A stretch of DNA of 64,000 nt from positions 34,244 through 98,243 of the forward strand of contig DFQF01000070.1 of assembly GCA_002377645.1 (NCBI GenBank). The letters run 5' to 3'. The notes under the pieces were generated by a model, which saw only the letters and a program-made list of their open reading frames with translations, was not told the DNA's origin and did not search any database. Made by a program: the position numbers and the translations under genes. The DNA is from Nitrospinaceae bacterium UBA3496. GTDB lineage: Bacteria; UBA8248. Below are positions 23,828 to 32,151 of this stretch, one piece after another (the first letter of the stretch is position 1; each line of letters begins with the position of its first letter).

Positions 23828-24802
23828 TTAGGGGACAAGAATAACCTTCCCTAAAAACTTGCCTTCAAGAATATATTCATGGGATTCATTTGCTTCATCA
23901 AAACTAAATATTTTGTCTATATTCATGTTAAGGGAGCCTTCTCCTAAAAGAACAGAAAAACGTCTTATAAGTTCAGGCATTTTCGGAAATAAGTTTATGA
24001 CCGCTAAGCCGTGTATATGGACATCTTTTGTCATTACTGCAGGAACACGGAATTCTGTTTCTGGACCTTTGCCCGTTCCTGTACCGACAACGATAACTTG
24101 TCCATCAACACAAACGGCATCTATATCCTTATCGAAATTATCACAAGCACACAATTCAACAATTGTATTTACCCCTTTTCCATTTGTTATTTCTAAACTT
24201 TTTGAAACAAAATCTTCTTCTTTATAATTGATGGTGTAATCTGCTCCTATAGATCTGCAAAATTCAGATTTTTCTTTGGAACTTACCGTTGTAATAACTA
24301 CACATCCTAATCTTTTTGCCAATTGAATTGCCGCAGAACCAACTCCCCCAGCTCCTCCCTGAATCAGTACAATTTCACCAGGTCGTACTTGAGCTTTGAT
24401 TACCAAAGCATTCCATGCAGTATAAAATGCAACGGTCATAGAGGCTCCCTGTTCAAAAGAACAAGAAGATGGCAACACTGCAGATGCCCTAGCATCAAGT
24501 CGAACAAATTCACTATAAGCACCATCTATTGCTCTACCATAAACTCTTTCTCCAACGGAAAAATCACTTACTCCATTACCAAGTTCTACAATTTCTCCAG
24601 ATGCTTCAGCACCTGGGATATATGGTGGTTTAACTAGCTTTGCATATGGGTGATTTGCTGCACGTATAGCAATATCAACTGGATTAAGACCGACCGCTTG
24701 GGATTTGATCAGTATTTCTCCTTCTTTTGGTTCTGGCTTAGGTACTTCATCAATTAACATTGGTAAATTCAGATCAAAATCATGGACTCGAACAACTCTC
24801 AT
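23828..24802 (-). CDS. MDR-superfamily quinone oxidoreductase-like enzyme (copy 2)
   Basis: A 324-residue paralogue of the gene 103 bases downstream. Key stretches are EGEILIKSQAVGLNPVDIAIRAANHP, GAEASGEIVELGNGVSDFSVGERVYG, IVLIQGGAGGVGSAAIQLAKRLG and IGADYTINYKEEDFVSKSLEITNGKGV. The nucleotide-binding GGAGGVG motif is intact and no structural zinc lobe is present. ATG at 24802 has GAGGAGA upstream. Probably co-transcribed with copy 1. Substrate unknown. Confidence 0.87.
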   Translation of the reverse strand: MRVVRVHDFDLNLPMLIDEVPKPEPKEGEILIKSQAVGLNPVDIAIRAANHPYAKLVKPPYIPGAEASGEIVELGNGVSDFSVGERVYGRAIDGAYSEFVRLDARASAVLPSSCSFEQGASMTVAFYTAWNALVIKAQVRPGEIVLIQGGAGGVGSAAIQLAKRLGCVVITTVSSKEKSEFCRSIGADYTINYKEEDFVSKSLEITNGKGVNTIVELCACDNFDKDIDAVCVDGQVIVVGTGTGKGPETEFRVPAVMTKDVHIHGLAVINLFPKMPELIRRFSVLLGEGSLNMNIDKIFSFDEANESHEYILEGKFLGKVILVP

Positions 24803-24949
24803 TTCATCTCCTCAAAATTGATGAAAGAAAAATTCTTTCAATGATTGGAAAGAAAAATCTTTTCTTAAGATTAATTACTATTGTAATCGAAAATGAACTG
24901 TTAGACTAGATAAGATGTTCAGAAACACTGTTTTTTAAAGGAGATATTA

Positions 24950-26254
24950 TTGCAACTTACGATACCTGATAAAGTAATGAAAGTTATAAAAACAATAAAA
25001 TCGTCAGGCTCCAATATTTATGTAGTAGGGGGAAGTATTCGCGATCTCCTGTTGGGGGAGGAACCAAAAGATTGGGATCTTGCTACTAACATGGATCTTA
25101 ACGAACTTTCAAAATTATTTCCTAATAGAGCCATAATTAGACAAGAATATAAAGTTTTAATGTTAAGTTACATGGGAACAGATCTTCAGATAGCTCAATT
25201 AAGGAGTGAAGGAAAATATAGAGACGGAAGACATCCTGACCTCATAAAAGCCGGTGTAACACTAAAAGAAGATGTTAAAAGAAGGGATTTTACTATAAAT
25301 GGAATATACTATGATCCAATAAATTCAAAGATTATTGACCATGTAGATGGCATTTCGGATCTAAAGAAAAGACAAATAAAGACCATAGGAGAATCTTCAG
25401 TACGATTGTCTGAAGATTATCTTAGGATTCTAAGAGCCATAAGATTTGCTGGAAAATTAAAATTCAATATAGAGAAAAACACTTTCGATAGTATTCTAAA
25501 TCTATCAAATTTAACAAAAAGAATTAGTGGAGAAAGAGTAAAAGATGAGATCACTAGAATGCTTTTATCGGAAAATGCATTTCATTCAATAGAACTATTA
25601 GTGAGATCAAAAATCCTCCATAATTTATTCTCTGATTTTTTAGTTCTGCCTAAATTCAGTTCTAAATTCCTAAAAGATTTCAAGAGTTCAAAGAGAAAAA
25701 TAGAAAATGCCTCTTCCACTTCAAGTGCAGTATCATGGGCTATTTTTCTAAGATGTTTATTTTTGGAATATTATAATGATAAAAAATTTCCAGAAATTAT
25801 CCCAAAAAAATCAACAATATATGTTCAAGTATCTGATTTGTTAAAATTAAAACTAAAATTCAACAATACAGAAAGGAAAAAAATTTTAAATATTCTTCAA
25901 AATCAACAATTTCTTATCGTTTCAAATAAAGATGAAAACAAAATTTGGAAAAAAACCCTAAGATTTCCTTTTATTATTGAAACTTTAGAATTCTTCCGTA
26001 TCATGTACTCATCAAACAAGGGGTTTTCTGAAATACTCAATTTTTGGACAGAAAAATTAAAAACTACTAGACTTGCTGATTTGCAACCTAAAAAACTCAT
26101 CAAAGGTAACGATTTAATAAAATTAGGAATTGGAAAAGGACCGGATATAGAGAAAATTCTCTTAACTATTGAAGAAGAACAACTAGAAGAGAGAATAAAA
26201 AGTAAAAAGCAAGCAATAGAATTTGTAAAAAAACAATTCATAGAAAAGAAATAA
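24950..26254 (+). CDS. tRNA nucleotidyltransferase / poly(A) polymerase family protein
   Basis: A 434-residue class II nucleotidyltransferase. The head domain has VVGGSIRDLLLG and the catalytic pair DWD (Asp41, Asp43), followed by RSEGKYRDGRHPD, DVKRRDFTINGIYY and RLSEDYLRILRAIRFAGKLKF. The C-terminal part is less conserved. It either adds or repairs the CCA end of tRNA or is a PcnB-type poly(A) polymerase; sequence reading cannot separate these, although the length fits a CCA-adding enzyme. TTG at 24950 is well supported by AAAGGAG six bases upstream. It is followed by pyrR2 after 21 bases. Confidence 0.85.
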   Translation: MQLTIPDKVMKVIKTIKSSGSNIYVVGGSIRDLLLGEEPKDWDLATNMDLNELSKLFPNRAIIRQEYKVLMLSYMGTDLQIAQLRSEGKYRDGRHPDLIKAGVTLKEDVKRRDFTINGIYYDPINSKIIDHVDGISDLKKRQIKTIGESSVRLSEDYLRILRAIRFAGKLKFNIEKNTFDSILNLSNLTKRISGERVKDEITRMLLSENAFHSIELLVRSKILHNLFSDFLVLPKFSSKFLKDFKSSKRKIENASSTSSAVSWAIFLRCLFLEYYNDKKFPEIIPKKSTIYVQVSDLLKLKLKFNNTERKKILNILQNQQFLIVSNKDENKIWKKTLRFPFIIETLEFFRIMYSSNKGFSEILNFWTEKLKTTRLADLQPKKLIKGNDLIKLGIGKGPDIEKILLTIEEEQLEERIKSKKQAIEFVKKQFIEKK

Positions 26255-26275
26255 GATTATGGAGGCAATTATACT

Positions 26276-26845
26276 TTGAAAGACAGAAATAAAAAAAGTC
26301 TACTTGTAACACAAGATGAAGTAAGCAAATTAATAGAAAAGATTTCTTCTGAGATTGAAAAATCAGTTACAGAAAATGAGGAAATTGCAATCATTGGAAT
26401 TAAAACCAGAGGAGAGCCATTATCTATTCGTATAAAAGATATTCTAAACAAAAATAATTCTAAAAGAGAAATCTTAATTGGACACATTGATATTGGAGAA
26501 CATAGAGATGACTTGGAAAAAACAAAAATCATACCTCCTACTAGAAACACAAAAATTGATTTTGACATACAAGACAAATCTTTATTTTTAATTGATGACG
26601 TTTTCAACACTGCAAGGACTGTAAGAGCAGCAATAGATACTATTTTAGAATATGGAAGACCTTCAAGAATATGGCTTGCCGTTCTTATCGATAGAGGACA
26701 TAGAGAATTGCCATTCGTTCCAGACATTACTGGGAAAAATATTCCAACAGCAAAAAATGAACACATTAAAGTTAAACTAAAAGAAATAGATGGTGAGGAT
26801 AGTATATTTTTACTGAAAGATGAACTTAAAGATAGCTCTTCGTGA
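26276..26845 (+). CDS. Second PyrR-family protein
   Basis: A 189-residue PyrR paralogue. AIIGIKTRGEPLSIRIKDIL, IGHIDIGEHRDDLEK, FLIDDVFNTARTVRAAIDTILEYGRPSRIWLAVLIDRGHRELP and GKNIPTAKNE match the family. The PRPP loop reads NTART instead of TGRT, and the N-terminal His of RNA-binding PyrR is replaced (KISSEI). GHRELP is kept, whereas the other copy at 3585-4115 shows the opposite pattern. No PyrR loop was seen upstream. TTG at 26276 follows GGAGG. It may have a different regulatory or enzymatic role. Confidence 0.82.
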   Translation: MKDRNKKSLLVTQDEVSKLIEKISSEIEKSVTENEEIAIIGIKTRGEPLSIRIKDILNKNNSKREILIGHIDIGEHRDDLEKTKIIPPTRNTKIDFDIQDKSLFLIDDVFNTARTVRAAIDTILEYGRPSRIWLAVLIDRGHRELPFVPDITGKNIPTAKNEHIKVKLKEIDGEDSIFLLKDELKDSSS

Positions 26846-26870
26846 GATCTGAATTACCTCACGAAGAGCT
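26834..26870. terminator. Perfect inverted repeat between convergent genes
   Basis: AGCTCTTCGTGAG (26834-26846) and CTCACGAAGAGCT (26858-26870) form a perfect 13-pair stem with an 11-base loop. The stem contains the stop codon of the second pyrR gene and ends 7 bases before the stop of the convergent hydrolase. No T-run follows on either strand, so it may act as an mRNA-end stabiliser or a factor-assisted terminator for both transcripts. Confidence 0.65.
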
Positions 26871-26877
26871 GAAAAAA

Positions 26878-28101
26878 CTAGAAATATTTCTGCCCGACAC
26901 CTACTGTAGGATTCCATTCAGAACTCTTGTCAAAAGGACCTACACCATTCTCTTTGACATAGGAAACTCTACTATCATTGACTTTGCCATCATTAAAGAA
27001 TCTAAAGAACCAATCAAGAATATACTGATGATTATCTAAACCTCCAAGATTTTTTAGATTCACAAGTGGATGAAATTGATTTTCAAAAACCCACATTTCT
27101 TTTTTACAAGTTAAATCATTAAAAACTTCAATCGCATCTTCAAGAGGGCAAAGAGGATCAAATTCACCTGTAACAAGAAGCGTTGGACATTGTATCTTGT
27201 CCATATAACCTTTTACTGTCATTTGCTTTGCCATCTTGTCAAACTCATCTTCGTCGTCCATTCCCGCCATATACATAAAGACCTGTTTGAATCTGGGTGA
27301 AGATTCCGTGAAAATTGTATTATTTGGATTAAAACAAGCTACTGCACTTGCTACTGCAGCTGCTCTATGATCATAACTAGCTAATCTCAATGACCAATAA
27401 CTACCCATACTGATACCATAAATACCAATTTTAGATGAATCTACTTCTTCTCTCTCTAGCAAATAATCAATAACGGCTGCTCCTGCCCTTTCATAATTAT
27501 CTCCAACAGCACGTATCTTCTGTATATTTGAATTTCCTTGACCAGGTCCGTCCATAGTCAGAACATGAAATCCTCTCTCTGCAGCAACATTATGTCTTAC
27601 ATGAGGAAAAGATTCTTTTGTCTGATCCATCCCAGGAACATAAATAATACATGGAGCATTTCTTCTATCAGGAAGCAAATGAAGCAAGCAAGATATAGTT
27701 TTCCCATCATCAAAAGGAACCTCTACCCTTTCAATTGGGTAAGAAGCAACTTCAGAACGACGGTCCACCATTTCTTTCAATTTGTCAGACAAATAAATCT
27801 TCACAGGATTATCATCATAAAAAATTGGATGTTGAGCCATACGATAAGATTCAACTGCATGATCATAATGCTCAGTTGCAGTATGATTAAAACCTTCTTT
27901 CTGTGCTTTTTTCCCTAACTCTTCGTGAAACTCTCCCGCTTCTTTCCAGACCTTAGGTAACATCTGATAGTTATGTGCCGTCTTGCCTTCAGGCACCTCC
28001 AAATAATCACGCTCAAAGTTCTGGACTCTTCCCCTAGTTTTCAGAGCAAGATCTAGCATCCATTGCTGATTATCTCTTTTGGTTCTGAGATTTTTTATCA
28101 T
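26878..28101 (-). CDS. Alpha/beta hydrolase (FrsA / 2,6-dihydroxypseudooxynicotine hydrolase-like)
   Basis: A 407-residue hydrolase with a helical N-terminal region of about 120 residues before the alpha/beta core. PCIIYVPGMDQTKESFP gives the oxyanion region and DGPGQGNS follows. The nucleophile elbow is GISMGS. The acid is probably in TGEFDPLCP and the histidine in ENQFHPL. The architecture resembles FrsA/DUF1100 hydrolases and carbon-carbon bond hydrolases such as 2,6-dihydroxypseudooxynicotine hydrolase. ATG at 28101 has AAGGAGGAG upstream. It is the last gene of a minus-strand operon with CoA-transferase, thioesterase and MDR genes, which suggests ring or side-chain cleavage. Substrate unknown. 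Confidence 0.8.
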   Translation of the reverse strand: MIKNLRTKRDNQQWMLDLALKTRGRVQNFERDYLEVPEGKTAHNYQMLPKVWKEAGEFHEELGKKAQKEGFNHTATEHYDHAVESYRMAQHPIFYDDNPVKIYLSDKLKEMVDRRSEVASYPIERVEVPFDDGKTISCLLHLLPDRRNAPCIIYVPGMDQTKESFPHVRHNVAAERGFHVLTMDGPGQGNSNIQKIRAVGDNYERAGAAVIDYLLEREEVDSSKIGIYGISMGSYWSLRLASYDHRAAAVASAVACFNPNNTIFTESSPRFKQVFMYMAGMDDEDEFDKMAKQMTVKGYMDKIQCPTLLVTGEFDPLCPLEDAIEVFNDLTCKKEMWVFENQFHPLVNLKNLGGLDNHQYILDWFFRFFNDGKVNDSRVSYVKENGVGPFDKSSEWNPTVGVGQKYF

Positions 28102-28163
28102 TTTCTCCTCCTTTAATCATTAATTTCTCTTATAAAAAAACTACAAATTATCAAAAAATATTT

Positions 28164-29345
28164 TTATCTTTGCGGTAGCAAAACACCTAATTGACGTAAA
28201 TTTAAAATCTCATTTTCACTCAACCCGAACTCAGCAAGGATTTCATCAGTATGCTCTCCAAGAATTGGAGGAGCTGTTCTGACTGTCGATGGAGTCTTAC
28301 TAAATTTAACAGATGGAGCAATCATTTTCAATTTTCCATACTTTTTATGGACCACTTCTGACAAGTAAGACATTTCTTGCATTTGCTCATCTTTATGAAG
28401 TTGTGAGGGTAGCCTCACCTTTGCACAGGGAACTTCAGCCTGATCAAATTTTTCAATCCAAAAATCCGCGGATTTTTTGAGTAAAGTTTTTTGGACTATA
28501 GGTATAATTTTCTCTCTTGCATCGTGACGATCTCTGAAATTTTTCCAATTATCATTTTCACTCAACTCCTTTAATCCCAGAACCCTGCATGCATTCTTCC
28601 AAAATCTTTCGACATCCATATACAAATAGATATGACCATCTAAGGTATTGTAAATTCTCGCTATTCTATCAGTAAGTGGATCTCTAACATTCTCAAGATT
28701 TTCCTGCTCACTTGCCCAAGTCAATCTTCCTTGCTGTAAAGATACCGCACCACCTAGCAAAGAAGAGTCTATAAACTGACCAAAACCACTTCTCTCCCTA
28801 GCAAATAAGGCCATTGACACTGCAGTACTTGATAAAGAACCAGTAAAATAATCTATGAAATGTCCTTGAACAAGTTGTGGATCTCCGCCACTGCCTTGTT
28901 CCGCAGGAATACCTGAATAAGTCTGAACAATAGGATCAATTCCTCTTCTTGATTTTAATGGACCAGACTGACCAAAAGCAGAAATAGAAAGATAAATCAT
29001 CCTTGGATTACTCTCTAACAACTTATCAGGACCAAGTCCGAGACTTTCTATAACTCCTGGACGATACCCTTCAACAAAAACGTCTATCTGCTTACACATT
29101 TCCAGAACTATTTTTTTCCCTTCTTCTTCCTTTAAATTAACTGCAATACTTCTTTTGTTTCTATTCAGACCCAAAAACAATCTACTTTCTCCATCAAATG
29201 TAGATGGAAATTCTCTAATAATATCACCACTCAATGGTTCTAGCTTGATGACATCTGCTCCTGCGTCAGCAAGCAATAAGGTACAGTATGGACCGGCAAC
29301 ATAATGTGTAAGATCTAAAATTTTAATTCCATCTAAAGAACCCAT
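28164..29345 (-). CDS. Family III CoA-transferase (CaiB/BaiF)
   Basis: A 393-residue CaiB/BaiF-family enzyme that moves CoA between carboxylic acids. GIKILDLTHYVAGPYCTLLLADAGADVIKLEP, NRNKRSIAVNLKEEEG, FVEGYRPGVIESLGLG, YLSISAFGQSGPLKSRRGIDPIVQ (with the presumed catalytic Asp) and the C-terminal PPILGEHTDEILAEFGLS are typical. Acceptor and donor are unknown. ATG at 29345 follows AAGGAAA. It lies 20 bases after the FlK-like thioesterase gene in the same operon. Confidence 0.9.
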   Translation of the reverse strand: MGSLDGIKILDLTHYVAGPYCTLLLADAGADVIKLEPLSGDIIREFPSTFDGESRLFLGLNRNKRSIAVNLKEEEGKKIVLEMCKQIDVFVEGYRPGVIESLGLGPDKLLESNPRMIYLSISAFGQSGPLKSRRGIDPIVQTYSGIPAEQGSGGDPQLVQGHFIDYFTGSLSSTAVSMALFARERSGFGQFIDSSLLGGAVSLQQGRLTWASEQENLENVRDPLTDRIARIYNTLDGHIYLYMDVERFWKNACRVLGLKELSENDNWKNFRDRHDAREKIIPIVQKTLLKKSADFWIEKFDQAEVPCAKVRLPSQLHKDEQMQEMSYLSEVVHKKYGKLKMIAPSVKFSKTPSTVRTAPPILGEHTDEILAEFGLSENEILNLRQLGVLLPQR

Positions 29346-29365
29346 GATTTCCTTTGTGAATTATT

Positions 29366-29773
29366 TTAGCTTATCATTTCTTTTTTTTTCATTAACTTCA
29401 CATTACTTCTATTTGTGATAATCAAGAAACGTTCATTCGTTCCTTCAGCTACTTTTTCATACTCGTCAAAGATTTCTGCAGTAAAAAGACACCTCCTTCG
29501 ATCTCTTTCAATTAATTTTGTCTTAACAGTTATCTTCATTCCTTTTGGAGTTCCAGACAAATGATTCAATGATACTTTTGTACCAACAGATGTCATCTTA
29601 TCTGGCAAAAAAGGAATCAATGATTCAAACGCTGTTCTTTCCATAAACCTAACCAAATCTGGAGTCGAAACCACTTCAGTTTTGCTCCCCCTTAAATGAA
29701 AAGGAACGTGTTCCTCTTCAATCAAAACCGAATAAATACCCTCAAGTCCAATAGGAATCTCATCCAAGATCAT
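29366..29773 (-). CDS. FlK-like hotdog thioesterase
   Basis: A 135-residue single hotdog-fold protein similar to fluoroacetyl-CoA thioesterase FlK and related small thioesterases. FHLRGSKTEVVSTPDLVRFMERTAFESLIPFLP contains Thr and Glu where FlK has catalytic residues, followed by SVGTKVSLNHLSGTPKGMKITVKTKL. It hydrolyses an acyl-CoA, probably removing a dead-end or toxic product or releasing the pathway end product. There is no sign of a fluoride riboswitch. ATG at 29773, 12 bases after the MDR gene. Confidence 0.8.
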   Translation of the reverse strand: MILDEIPIGLEGIYSVLIEEEHVPFHLRGSKTEVVSTPDLVRFMERTAFESLIPFLPDKMTSVGTKVSLNHLSGTPKGMKITVKTKLIERDRRRCLFTAEIFDEYEKVAEGTNERFLIITNRSNVKLMKKKEMIS

Positions 29774-29785
29774 ATTTTCCTCAAA

Positions 29786-30760
29786 TCAAACAGACAAAAC
29801 AATTTTTCCAAAAACAGAACCAGTCATTAAAATCTCATGTGAACGTGGGGCATCTGCTAAATCTACTATCTCACCTACAACCGAACAAATCTTTTCATTT
29901 CTAAGCAAAACTTCTAATTGATCAGTCATACTTGAAAAAAAACAATCAGAATTAAAAAGACTCATTCCTCTAACATCAATATCTTTTGAATAGAAAGGAG
30001 GATACGTCACTGTGCCACTAGGATTTTTCCCGGTACCTGAACCTAACAAAACAATTGTCCCGAATTTTTTTACAGCCTGACAATCTAAATCAAAGTTTTC
30101 ACTTGCAACCATCTCAATAATTGAATCTACCCCTCTTCCAGACGTCTCTTTCAAACATTCAGAAACCCAATCTTCCTCTTTATAATTAAATACTATATCC
30201 GCACCAAGATTTTTACAAAACTCAGCTTTTTCTTGAGAACTAACTGTTGAAATAACAGTTGCACCAGTCGCCTTTGCTATCTGTATAGCCATACTTCCAA
30301 CCCCACCAGCACCCCCATGGATTAAAATCGTTTCTCCAGGTTTAATAGAAGCTTTGTAAACTAGTGCGTAATATGCTGTATATAAAACACATGGGAAGGA
30401 AGCTCCCTGAATAAAATCAAAATTGTCAGGTAAAATTGCTGAACGGTGAGCACTTAAGAGAGAAAGCTCTGCATAACTTCCACTCGTAGAAGAACCAAAA
30501 ACTCTATCTCCTTCTTTAAAATTCTCCACACCTTCACCTACAGAAACAACCTCTCCGGCAGCATCAATCCCAGGGACCCACGGCAACTCCAAACCCTTAG
30601 AAAGGGGATGTGCTCCAGAACGAAAAGTTGTATCTACTGGATTAACACCTGCACCCCTTACTTTAACTAAAATTTCACCTTCGGAAGGAATAGGATCATC
30701 CATCTCTCCTAATTTCATAACATCTGGGTCGCCAAAAGAATTTACTTGAATAGCTTTCAT
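29786..30760 (-). CDS. MDR-superfamily quinone oxidoreductase-like enzyme (copy 3)
   Basis: A 324-residue zinc-free MDR enzyme. EGEILVKVRGAGVNPVDTTFRSGAHP, GIDAAGEVVSVGEGVENFKEGDRVFG, ILIHGGAGGVGSMAIQIAKATG and LGADIVFNYKEEDWVSECLKETSGRGV make it closest in appearance to copy 2 at 23828-24802. It opens the minus-strand operon MDR, thioesterase, CoA-transferase, hydrolase. ATG at 30760 has AGGGGG upstream. A role such as enoyl-CoA or enone reduction fits its context, but the substrate is unknown. Confidence 0.87.
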   Translation of the reverse strand: MKAIQVNSFGDPDVMKLGEMDDPIPSEGEILVKVRGAGVNPVDTTFRSGAHPLSKGLELPWVPGIDAAGEVVSVGEGVENFKEGDRVFGSSTSGSYAELSLLSAHRSAILPDNFDFIQGASFPCVLYTAYYALVYKASIKPGETILIHGGAGGVGSMAIQIAKATGATVISTVSSQEKAEFCKNLGADIVFNYKEEDWVSECLKETSGRGVDSIIEMVASENFDLDCQAVKKFGTIVLLGSGTGKNPSGTVTYPPFYSKDIDVRGMSLFNSDCFFSSMTDQLEVLLRNEKICSVVGEIVDLADAPRSHEILMTGSVFGKIVLSV

Positions 30761-30898
30761 TTTATCCCCCTCTGAAAAAAACCATTTTAATATGAAGATA
30801 TTTCAAGAAATTTATACCTAGTTAACAATTGAATCAATCAAAGAATCAAAGAAGAAATTTTATGTCGTGTTTCAAACAGCAAGTCACAATTTAGGTAC

Positions 30899-30926
30899 TT
30901 GACAAGAAAAGCGAGCGAAAGATAAG
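30899..30926 (+). promoter_or_regulatory. Candidate promoter for the TRAP operon
   Basis: TTGACA (30899-30904) and GATAAG (30921-30926) are separated by 16 bases, pointing to the binding-protein gene at 31064. The 303-base divergent gap 30761-31063 holds this promoter, a T-rich stretch and the AAGGAGAG ribosome site just before 31064. No gene or clear operator palindrome was seen in it. Confidence 0.45.
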
Positions 30927-31063
30927 GTTCTTATATCCATGAAACTTTTATTTTTAATTGATTCGTAAAAAATTATCTTTGGAATTGCTTCGTTTTTATT
31001 TATTTTTTGCGATTCTAAATTTTTTGGTCTCGTTAGCTTTTTTAAATATAAGGAGAGTTTTCA

Positions 31064-32062
31064 ATGCGCAAATTTTTTTCAGTTTTTGTTGCAATACTTG
31101 CAGTTGTAGCCTTTGGATTTGCTTCCGCTAATGCTGTTGAAAGATATAAGTTTGGAAGTGGTCCAGCTGGAGGTGGATGGAATCCTGCTATTGGTGCAGG
31201 CGTCCAACTACTAAATAAATCTTTATCCGGCAAGGGACTAAAGTACGCTCATGTTCCTTCTCAAGGTTCAGTAGCGAATATACGTCGTGTAGCAAAAGGA
31301 AGTTTCCATACGACTTGGGGTCATGTCGTACAGGTAGTTCAACAATGGAACGGAACCGGAAAATTTAAAAAAGACGGTGTTAGAAGAGATTTCAGAATTA
31401 TTGCTAACGTTAGGGCACAATCACAGATTATTGCTGTTTTAGCAGATAGTCCAATTAAATCTTTCTCTGACATGGCAGGAAAAAGAGTAAATCTTCTATC
31501 TAGAGGCACAGGAAGTAACGTTAACTGTATGAATATGTTTAAAGGTGCAGGAATATTCAATAAAATAGAGAAACGTTTCTTAGGATTCCGCGACTCTGGA
31601 AGAGCACTTGGAGATCGTCAGATAGATGTTTATTGTTCTGCTGGTGCTCCTTTTACTATTCCGGCTCTTACACAGTTATCTGTAAGAAAACCTGTACGTT
31701 ATGTGGGACTTAGTGAATCTGAGCAAAAAAAAGTTGTTAGTACATTCCCTTTCTATACACCTGTTACAATTCCACCTTTATCAGAAGTAAAGGGACAAAC
31801 TTCCCACGCAAGATCTATTGCATATGATGTTTTCTGGGTTGCACATAAATCAATGTCTGACAAGGGTATTTATGAGATGTTAAAAGTTATTGCAGACCCA
31901 GGAAATCTAAAAAAACTTACGAAAGCTGCAAGATATTGGGCTAAGTTAAGTGGAAAATTTGACAACCTCAAAGTACATAAAGTTCACGTCCATCCAGCTG
32001 CAGCACGTTATTGGAGAAGCCGTGGAACCAATGTGCCGGGTAGCGTAGTAAAAGGTTACTAA
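31064..32062 (+). CDS. TAXI-type TRAP transporter solute-binding protein
   Basis: A 332-residue periplasmic binding protein of the TAXI group. The signal peptide MRKFFSVFVAILAVVAFGFA has a likely cut after ANA at residue 24, followed by KFGSGPAGGGWNPAIGAGVQLLNK, IKSFSDMAGKRVNLLSRGTGSNV and DVYCSAGAPFTIPALTQL. The GTGSN-like stretch and the opening GSGPAGGGW are TAXI hallmarks. It captures a small solute, often a dicarboxylate or amino acid; which one cannot be read. A strong AAGGAGAG site precedes ATG. A stable hairpin separates it from the permease gene, as expected for raised binding-protein expression. Confidence 0.88.
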   Translation: MRKFFSVFVAILAVVAFGFASANAVERYKFGSGPAGGGWNPAIGAGVQLLNKSLSGKGLKYAHVPSQGSVANIRRVAKGSFHTTWGHVVQVVQQWNGTGKFKKDGVRRDFRIIANVRAQSQIIAVLADSPIKSFSDMAGKRVNLLSRGTGSNVNCMNMFKGAGIFNKIEKRFLGFRDSGRALGDRQIDVYCSAGAPFTIPALTQLSVRKPVRYVGLSESEQKKVVSTFPFYTPVTIPPLSEVKGQTSHARSIAYDVFWVAHKSMSDKGIYEMLKVIADPGNLKKLTKAARYWAKLSGKFDNLKVHKVHVHPAAARYWRSRGTNVPGSVVKGY

Positions 32063-32077
32063 AATTTAATTTCAATT

Positions 32078-32108
32078 ATTGGGGGGGACAAAATTTGTTC
32101 CTCCCAAT
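32078..32108 (+). terminator. Strong intercistronic hairpin
   Basis: ATTGGGGGGGACAA (32078-32091) pairs with TTGTTCCTCCCAAT (32095-32108) over 14 pairs including two G-U, with a 3-base loop. A six-T run occurs only about 17 bases later, so it is not a simple terminator. It probably stabilises the 3' end of binding-protein mRNA or partly stops transcription before the permease. Confidence 0.65.
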
Positions 32109-32151
32109 ACATTCCAATTCTCTCGTTTTTTATAGAATTTTAGGATACTAG

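Noticed and set aside
29366-29773. Fluoride-resistance system suggested by the FlK-like thioesterase
   Set aside because: No fluoride riboswitch, fluoride channel or organofluorine gene was seen nearby. FlK-like hotdogs are broader than fluoroacetyl-CoA enzymes.
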